From Deinococcus rhizophilus (lineage in GTDB: Bacteria > Deinococcota > Deinococci > Deinococcales > Deinococcaceae): 11,864 bases of DNA. Made by a program: the position numbers and the translations under genes. This document shows positions 11,551-11,864 of the stretch, piece after piece. The DNA lies in NCBI RefSeq assembly GCF_030271215.1, contig NZ_JASNGB010000093.1:1-11864 (forward strand), read 5' to 3'. Below the pieces are notes generated by a model. The model was given only the letters and a program-made list of their open reading frames with translations. It was not told the origin of the DNA and did not search any database. The first letter of the stretch is position 1. Every line of letters starts with the position of its first letter.

Positions 11551-11763
11551 TCAGGCCCGTGCAGGCTGGGCCGGGGTCCAAAGAGACCGGACGCCCTTTC
11601 GCAGGCGCGACTCCACCCGCGCCATCAACCCGCTCAGGCTGGGAAAGCGCAGGGGGCGGTCGTAGGGCAAGGCTGAGTCATACAGACACTGGCTGAACAG
11701 CCCGTGTTCGTCGTGGTACTGCTGACGGAAAGCCATGTCACGGAGCCGATAGTCCATCTGCAT
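11551..11763 (-). CDS. Small hypothetical protein (70 residues)
   Basis: I do not recognise this protein. It begins MQMDYRLRDM, is rich in Arg (about 10 of 70), Leu and aromatic residues, has no membrane segment or signal peptide, and carries one Cys. Support for a real gene: GGAGGT at 11773-11768 lies 4 nt before the first ATG and 10 nt before a second in-frame ATG at 11757, and the stop sits just beyond the strong hairpin shared with the convergent peptidase gene. Its codons use more A/T-ending triplets (TAT, CGT, TCA, TTG) than its neighbours, so a recent arrival or relaxed selection is possible. The start could be either ATG. No function is assigned. Confidence 0.6.
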   Translation of the reverse strand: MQMDYRLRDMAFRQQYHDEHGLFSQCLYDSALPYDRPLRFPSLSGLMARVESRLRKGVRSLWTPAQPARA

Positions 11764-11767
11764 ACAG

Positions 11768-11773
11768 ACCTCC
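11768..11773 (-). promoter_or_regulatory. Ribosome binding site of the small convergent gene
   Basis: GGAGGT on the minus strand, 4 nt from the ATG at 11763 and 10 nt from the in-frame ATG at 11757. It is the main reason for calling this short frame a gene. No convincing -10/-35 pair is visible between it and the window edge. Confidence 0.65.
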
Positions 11774-11864
11774 CGTCCGTTTAGCGGAAGCAGAGTTCAA
11801 AGAGATCAGCGGATACGTAGACTGACATCTTGCAGTTTAGGTCGAGAGGGCGAGAAGTGCGTGC

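Overview
The window looks like ordinary chromosome from a GC-rich member of Deinococcota, most probably a Deinococcus. The first residues of the elongation factor Tu gene at the left edge (MAKGTFERTK) match the Deinococcus form as I remember it. Coding sequence is strongly GC-biased, GTG and TTG starts are used with good Shine-Dalgarno sequences, and two genes carry a -10-like hexamer exactly 6 nt before the ATG, as in leaderless transcripts common in this phylum. The genus assignment is inference.

Layout. (1) Positions 1-642, minus strand: a strong promoter (TTGACA, 17 bp, TACTAT) drives tRNA-Thr(TGT), tRNA-Tyr(GTA), tRNA-Gly(CCC), tRNA-Thr(GGT) and then tuf, of which only the first 32 nt are inside the window. 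This is the Thr-Tyr-Gly-Thr-tuf order known from the E. coli tufB operon. (2) Positions 878-4665, plus strand: two translationally coupled genes encode the halves of a heterodimeric ABC exporter, one with a degenerate and one with a catalytic nucleotide-binding domain. (3) Positions 4666-5054: a non-coding stretch with a roughly 160-bp MITE-like element whose terminal repeat supplies the stop codon of the second ABC gene, a further hairpin-rich segment, and a PHO-box-like array. (4) Positions 5055-9641, plus strand: pstS, pstC, pstA, pstB and phoU, a complete high-affinity phosphate importer with its regulator. (5) Positions 9691-11475, plus strand: an M3-family oligoendopeptidase F, followed by a strong hairpin. 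(6) Positions 11551-11763, minus strand: a small convergent gene of unknown function.

How the genes work together. PstS captures phosphate in the periplasm, PstC and PstA form the channel, PstB powers it, and PhoU links transport to the phosphate-sensing kinase. No phoB/phoR-type genes are in the window. The best regulatory signal is tandem CTGAC repeats with exact 11-bp spacing: four copies before pstS and three before pstC, the spacing expected for a PhoB-type response regulator. The ABC exporter and the peptidase have no evident functional link to phosphate uptake. I found no CRISPR array, phage, transposase, toxin or defence gene. The unusual features are mostly in the non-coding DNA.
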